Of a DNA stretch of 9,413 bases, positions 7,018 to 9,413 are shown piece after piece. Numbering within the stretch: the first letter of the stretch is position 1; each line of letters begins with the position of its first letter. The position numbers and the translations under genes are program-made. This DNA comes from Clostridiales bacterium (lineage in GTDB: Bacteria; Bacillota; Clostridia; Caldicoprobacterales; DTU083). The stretch covers positions 1 through 9,413 of the forward strand of contig JAAZEK010000550.1 in the NCBI GenBank assembly GCA_012512335.1. The letters run 5' to 3'. The notes under the pieces were generated by a model that was not told the DNA's origin, did not search any database, and saw only the letters and a program-made list of their open reading frames with translations.

Positions 7018-7046
7018 AATATATCAAAGAAGAAATGTCTTGTCAA
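7018..7046 (-). promoter_or_regulatory. Promoter of the siderophore uptake operon
   Basis: On the minus strand a consensus TTGACA (7041-7046) is followed after 17 bases by TATATT (7018-7023). Transcription should start near 7011, leaving a leader of about 84 nt that contains the Fur box and ends at the AAGGGG ribosome binding site. This is close to an ideal sigma-A type promoter, so expression should be strong once Fur leaves. The bases between this promoter and the csp terminator (7047-7140) show nothing else I can support. Confidence 0.88.
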
Positions 7047-7140
7047 CTATTTTTAAACACAGAATTTATCTAGTTAAAACTTTTATAATAAGGAACTGAA
7101 TGAAATTCTCTATATCGGGGATGAATTCAAGAAATGAACA

Positions 7141-7174
7141 TAATAAAAACGAGGCAGATTCTACTCTGCCCCGT
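7141..7174 (-). terminator. Intrinsic terminator of csp
   Basis: On the minus strand a ten-pair stem (ACGGGGCAGA and TCTGCCTCGT, one G-U pair) with a six-base loop is followed at once by TTTTTATTA. It begins 18 bp after the csp stop. Together with the csp promoter upstream it makes csp a single-gene transcript and insulates the iron operon downstream. Confidence 0.9.
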
Positions 7175-7192
7175 TATATGTTTGCTGTTTTA

Positions 7193-7408
7193 TTAATAAT
7201 CTACGCGAACATTTACCGCTCTAAGCTTGCGGCTGTCTTTAGGATCTGTCTCGGTATCGAATGTGACCTTTTGGCCTTCATTCAAAGACTTGAAACCTTC
7301 AGATTGAATGGCTGAAAAATGCACAAAAACATCATCTCCACCATCGTCGTTTGAAATAAAGCCGAAGCCCTTTTCAGAATTAAACCATTTAACTGTACCG
7401 TTATTCAT
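7193..7408 (-). CDS. csp: Cold-shock protein, CspA family
   Basis: A 71-residue single cold-shock domain, an OB-fold protein that binds single-stranded RNA and DNA and acts as an RNA chaperone. RNP1 is KGFGFI (13-18) and RNP2 is VFVHF (27-31). The aromatic residues W8, F9, F15, F17, F28 and H30 that stack on nucleic acid are all present. Length and sequence are typical. The frame is open upstream to 7465, but GGAGG (7415-7419) lies six bases before the ATG at 7406-7408 and the homologous sequence begins there. It is transcribed alone, from its own promoter to its own terminator. The leader of about 120 nt with several stems suggests post-transcriptional control, as in other cold-shock genes. 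Whether this copy is cold-induced or constitutive cannot be told. Confidence 0.96.
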   Translation of the reverse strand: MNNGTVKWFNSEKGFGFISNDDGGDDVFVHFSAIQSEGFKSLNEGQKVTFDTETDPKDSRKLRAVNVRVDY

Positions 7409-7442
7409 TGGGTACCTCCATAAAATATATTTTTGTACCCAA
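7408..7442 (-). promoter_or_regulatory. Hairpin enclosing the csp ribosome binding site
   Basis: In the csp mRNA, UUGGGUAC (7435-7442) can pair perfectly with GUACCCAA (7408-7415). The second arm begins at the last G of the GGAGG site and ends on the A of the AUG. The 19-base loop holds a self-complementary AAAAUAUAUUUU and the remaining GGAG. The start region is thus held in a stem with the Shine-Dalgarno mostly in the loop. This could gate initiation by temperature or by Csp binding. The pairing is seen in the sequence; the function is inferred. Confidence 0.55.
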
Positions 7443-7453
7443 AAGAATAAAAA

Positions 7454-7504
7454 CTCACTTTGCATTGCAAACTATCAAAGAACAATAATCCGCAAACTAG
7501 TGAG
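7454..7504 (-). promoter_or_regulatory. Competing stems in the csp leader RNA
   Basis: In the leader, CUCAC-UAG-UUUGC (7492-7504) can pair with GCAAAGUGAG (7454-7463), giving ten pairs with a three-base bulge. The same GCAAA (7459-7463) can instead pair with a nearby UUUGC (7467-7471) to form a short hairpin. The two folds exclude each other. This resembles the switchable leaders of known cold-shock genes, but no covariation evidence is available here. Confidence 0.45.
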
Positions 7505-7535
7505 GATAAAGCAATTATCTTGAATACTAAAAATA

Positions 7536-7564
7536 ACAATATCACAAACATTACTAAAAGTCAA
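7536..7564 (-). promoter_or_regulatory. Promoter of csp, extended -10 type
   Basis: TTGACT (7559-7564) and TATTGT (7536-7541) are 17 bases apart on the minus strand, with TG one base before the -10 box (TGATATTGT). Transcription should start near 7528, giving the roughly 120-nt leader. The -35 box lies only 20 bp after the stop of the upstream transporter gene, and inverted ACTAAAA/TTTTAGT repeats (7553-7559, 7573-7579) overlap it. That repeat may be an operator or chance. Confidence 0.8.
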
Positions 7565-7583
7565 GAATTATTTTTTAGTTGAT

Positions 7584-8498
7584 TTACACTGGATCATAGT
7601 GTATTACCATATGGATGTTATCTTTTTCAAGAAATTCCTTCTCTATCTTATCAAGGACAGCATGACTTACTAAAGGATCTATATCACTAGATAATTCTAA
7701 ATGTGCACTAGCATACTGTTTTCCTGGTCCATAATCATGGACGATCAAATCATGAAGTCCTATTACACATTCATACGATTCTATTTTTTTCGTAATATAG
7801 TTAACCAGTTCATCTGATGGCGATTCCCCTAATATAGGGCTAATTGTTTCCTTAATCAAAATGACACCATTGTAAATAATGAAAATTGCTACACCTAGAC
7901 TTGCCCAACCATCTAACTTAATATTAGCAAACTGTGATATGAACGCTGTTATTAAGACAGCTGATGTGGCAATTGCATCATTCCTGCTATCAACTGAAAC
8001 CGCAATTAGTGCAGTAGAATTAATTCTCTGACCAAGATTTTTTATAAATAAACGCATCCATAGCTTCAGTATTATTGATATCACAAGAATAACTAGTGGT
8101 AACCACCCAAAATCAATAATTGTAGGATTTATAACCTTAGCTATACTTGTTCTTCCAAGCTCAATTCCCACTAGCAAAACTAATACAGCAACCGCTAAAC
8201 CGGCAACGTATTCGTATCTTCCATGTCCAAATGGATGTTCCTTATCAGCTTTTTTTCTAGAAAGTTTAAAACCAATTAATGTTATTACAGAGCCAATTGC
8301 ATCCATTAAATTATTTATTCCATCAGCTATTATAGACATGCTTCCAGAAACGAACCCTGCAAGAACTTTTCCTATAACAAGCAATATATTGAGAATAATT
8401 CCAGACCAGCTAGCTAAGCTTCCAATTTTATTACGCACATCTGGATCATTATAGTCTTTTTGATTCTTGATAAATTTTTTTAGCAAAATATCCATCAT
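7584..8498 (-). CDS. Cation diffusion facilitator metal exporter, probably Mn/Fe type
   Basis: A 304-residue membrane antiporter that exports a divalent metal in exchange for protons. It has six membrane segments followed by a cytosolic ferredoxin-like C-terminal domain from about residue 225. The membrane metal site is N62-xxx-D66 (in INNLMDAIG) plus D170-xxx-D174 (in VDSRNDAIAT). Zinc members usually have His here (HxxxD), so the N/D-D/D set points to manganese, or perhaps iron; this is family knowledge applied by eye. The loop HPFGHGRYEY (88-97) is characteristic of the family. The ATG at 8496-8498 follows AAGGTGA (8505-8511) by six bases; a second ATG follows directly. It lies 43 bp after the amino acid transporter ATPase with no promoter or terminator between, so cotranscription is likely. 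No terminator is obvious after it. Confidence 0.92.
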   Translation of the reverse strand: MMDILLKKFIKNQKDYNDPDVRNKIGSLASWSGIILNILLVIGKVLAGFVSGSMSIIADGINNLMDAIGSVITLIGFKLSRKKADKEHPFGHGRYEYVAGLAVAVLVLLVGIELGRTSIAKVINPTIIDFGWLPLVILVISIILKLWMRLFIKNLGQRINSTALIAVSVDSRNDAIATSAVLITAFISQFANIKLDGWASLGVAIFIIYNGVILIKETISPILGESPSDELVNYITKKIESYECVIGLHDLIVHDYGPGKQYASAHLELSSDIDPLVSHAVLDKIEKEFLEKDNIHMVIHYDPV

Positions 8499-8541
8499 AA
8501 TTAGTCACCTTCTTACCGCTTCTTCACATCTTTATGCTAGC

Positions 8542-9327
8542 TCATTCTTTTTTATAACGAGATAAAAATTGCTTAGTTCTTTCCTCCTTAGGATTGCCAA
8601 ACACTTCTTGAGGAGAGCCTTGTTCAATAATCACACCATCATCCATAAATATAATACGATCCGCAACGTCACGAGCAAAATCCATTTCATGAGTAACAAT
8701 AATCATCGTTGTGTTTCGTTCTGCCAAATTTTTAATAACCTTCAGCACTTCTCCTGTGAGCTCAGGGTCTAAGGCAGAAGTAGGTTCATCAAAACACAAT
8801 ATATCAGGCTCTAAGGCTAGAGCCCGGGCAATGGCTACACGTTGCTGTTGTCCACCAGATATAGTATGGGGATAATTATTAATTTTATCTGATAGACCTA
8901 CCTGCGAAAGTAGAATTTTCCCCCGATCCTGAATTCCTTTCAGGATTGCCTTTTTCTCCTGCTTAAAGTTAGCTTGCTCTTTAGCTAACAGTTCTGATGC
9001 CAATGTAATATTCTTCAGTACTGTGTATTGAGGAAATAGATTGAAATTTTGAAAAACCAATCCGAAATGCAGGCGTTTTTTACGAACTTCACTTTCCATT
9101 TGGGTAGAAGAATCTAATGCATCAAAAATCACATCATCATTTATGATTATTCTTCCTTTATCAGGCCTTTCCAAGAAATTAAGGCAGCGCAATAACGTGG
9201 TCTTTCCACTTCCAGAAGAACCAATTATAGCAATTGTTTCTCCTTTTTCCAAGGAAAAATTTATGTCTCGTAAAACTTGGAGACTTCCAAACTTTTTTCC
9301 AATATTTTTTACCTCTAATATTGCCAT
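8542..9327 (-). CDS. Polar amino acid ABC transporter ATPase, GlnQ/HisP family
   Basis: A 261-residue ATPase of an amino acid importer, acting at the inner membrane face. Motifs are complete: Walker A GSSGSGKTT (36-44), Q-loop Q93 in VFQNFNLFP, signature ISGGQQQR (156-163), Walker B ILCFDEP (176-182) with E181, and H213. The words LRCLNFLERP, NFNLFPQYTVLKN and PTSALDPEL are typical of the polar amino acid (PAAT) branch. It is about 20 residues longer than GlnQ because of a lysine-rich insertion at about 115-135 in the helical subdomain, seen in some clostridial members. The ATG (9325-9327) follows GGAGGAG (9334-9340), and the permease gene ends 15 bp upstream. The amino acid carried cannot be decided from this subunit; its binding protein must lie outside the window. 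Confidence 0.94.
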   Translation of the reverse strand: MAILEVKNIGKKFGSLQVLRDINFSLEKGETIAIIGSSGSGKTTLLRCLNFLERPDKGRIIINDDVIFDALDSSTQMESEVRKKRLHFGLVFQNFNLFPQYTVLKNITLASELLAKEQANFKQEKKAILKGIQDRGKILLSQVGLSDKINNYPHTISGGQQQRVAIARALALEPDILCFDEPTSALDPELTGEVLKVIKNLAERNTTMIIVTHEMDFARDVADRIIFMDDGVIIEQGSPQEVFGNPKEERTKQFLSRYKKE

Positions 9328-9342
9328 TGAAATCTCCTCCTT

Positions 9343-9413
9343 TTATACACGAAAATAGTTCAGTTTCTTTTCTAACCAATCAAGCAATATGGTTAATATC
9401 CCTACAAATATAA
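9343..9413 (-). CDS. C-terminal end of a polar amino acid ABC permease (partial)
   Basis: Only the last 23 codons are visible before the TAA at 9343-9345. They read a hydrophobic tail ending TILLDWLEKKLNYFRV. This is the usual ending of His/Glu/Gln-type permeases: a final helix, then a short amphipathic basic segment. It is followed after 15 bp by the matching ATPase gene, whose ribosome binding site starts two bases after the stop. That order (permease then ATPase) is standard for these operons. Confidence 0.75.
   Translation of the reverse strand, partial: IFVGILTILLDWLEKKLNYFRV

Noticed and set aside
7100..7315. Plus-strand open frame of 71 codons with TATAAT (7084-7089) and AAGGA just before its ATG
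   Set aside because: It runs through the csp terminator and antisense to the conserved csp coding region, has no -35 box, and would leave almost no leader. Its sequence resembles nothing and is explained by csp on the other strand.
7409..7465. 19-residue N-terminal extension of the cold-shock protein
   Set aside because: The family starts at the ATG at 7408, which has a GGAGG site. The extra codons are the leader RNA.
7553..7579. ACTAAAA/TTTTAGT inverted repeat after the CDF gene as its terminator
   Set aside because: It is only seven A-T-rich pairs with a 13-base loop, has no U-run, and overlaps the csp -35 box. It is too weak to call a terminator.
8569..9379. Open frames at 8569-8772 and 9143-9358 (plus) and 9179-9379 (minus)
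   Set aside because: All overlap the intact amino acid ABC ATPase in other frames and lack any protein-like features.
1..9413. A defence system, mobile element, CRISPR array, riboswitch of a known class or a new multi-gene system
   Set aside because: No nuclease, transposase, integrase, regularly spaced repeats, tRNA or recognised riboswitch core was found. All complete genes but one fall into ordinary transport, enzyme or cold-shock families.

Overview
The window reads as chromosomal DNA from a low-G+C Gram-positive bacterium, most likely an anaerobic clostridial Firmicute. The evidence is AT-rich sequence with AT-ending codons, strong GGAGG-type ribosome binding sites, frequent GTG starts, TTGACA/TATAAT-type promoters, a Bacillus-style 7-1-7 Fur box, and proteins resembling Firmicute families (YclNOPQ-type siderophore transporter, a COG2403 P-loop protein, a Gly/Asn-rich-site CDF exporter). 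No species can be named from the sequence alone. I see no tRNA, rRNA, CRISPR array, insertion sequence or phage gene, and no gene-free stretch longer than about 200 bases.

Layout. Bases 1-1821 (minus strand) hold the 5' part of a COG2403 P-loop gene with its own promoter, and upstream of it a two-domain chromate transporter, chrA. Bases 1960-2958 (plus strand, divergent from chrA) hold a small zinc-dependent nucleoside deaminase and a 142-residue all-helical protein of unknown function. A perfect 11-bp hairpin separates this pair from the convergent iron-uptake operon.

Bases 3054-7046 (minus strand) are a complete siderophore ABC importer operon in the order lipoprotein receptor (yclQ-like), permease (yclN-like), permease (yclO-like), ATPase (yclP-like). 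The last three genes are linked by ATGA overlaps. The operon has a TTGACA-17-TATATT promoter with a perfect 19-bp Fur operator just downstream of the -10, so it should be derepressed when iron is scarce. A 20-bp perfect palindrome sits in the first codons of the first permease.

Bases 7141-7564 (minus strand) are a self-contained cold-shock protein gene. It has an extended -10 promoter, a leader of about 120 nt with competing stems and a hairpin spanning the ribosome binding site/start codon, a 71-residue CspA-type protein, and a classical intrinsic terminator. Bases 7584-9413 (minus strand) look like the end of another operon: the last codons of a polar amino acid ABC permease, its ATPase, and a cation diffusion facilitator whose metal-site residues (N/D and D/D) suit manganese or iron better than zinc.

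The contents are mostly metal and solute transport: iron import, probable manganese export, chromate transport and amino acid uptake. The least explained parts are the csp leader RNA, the palindrome inside the permease gene, the COG2403 protein and the small helical protein. I found no convincing new multi-gene system.
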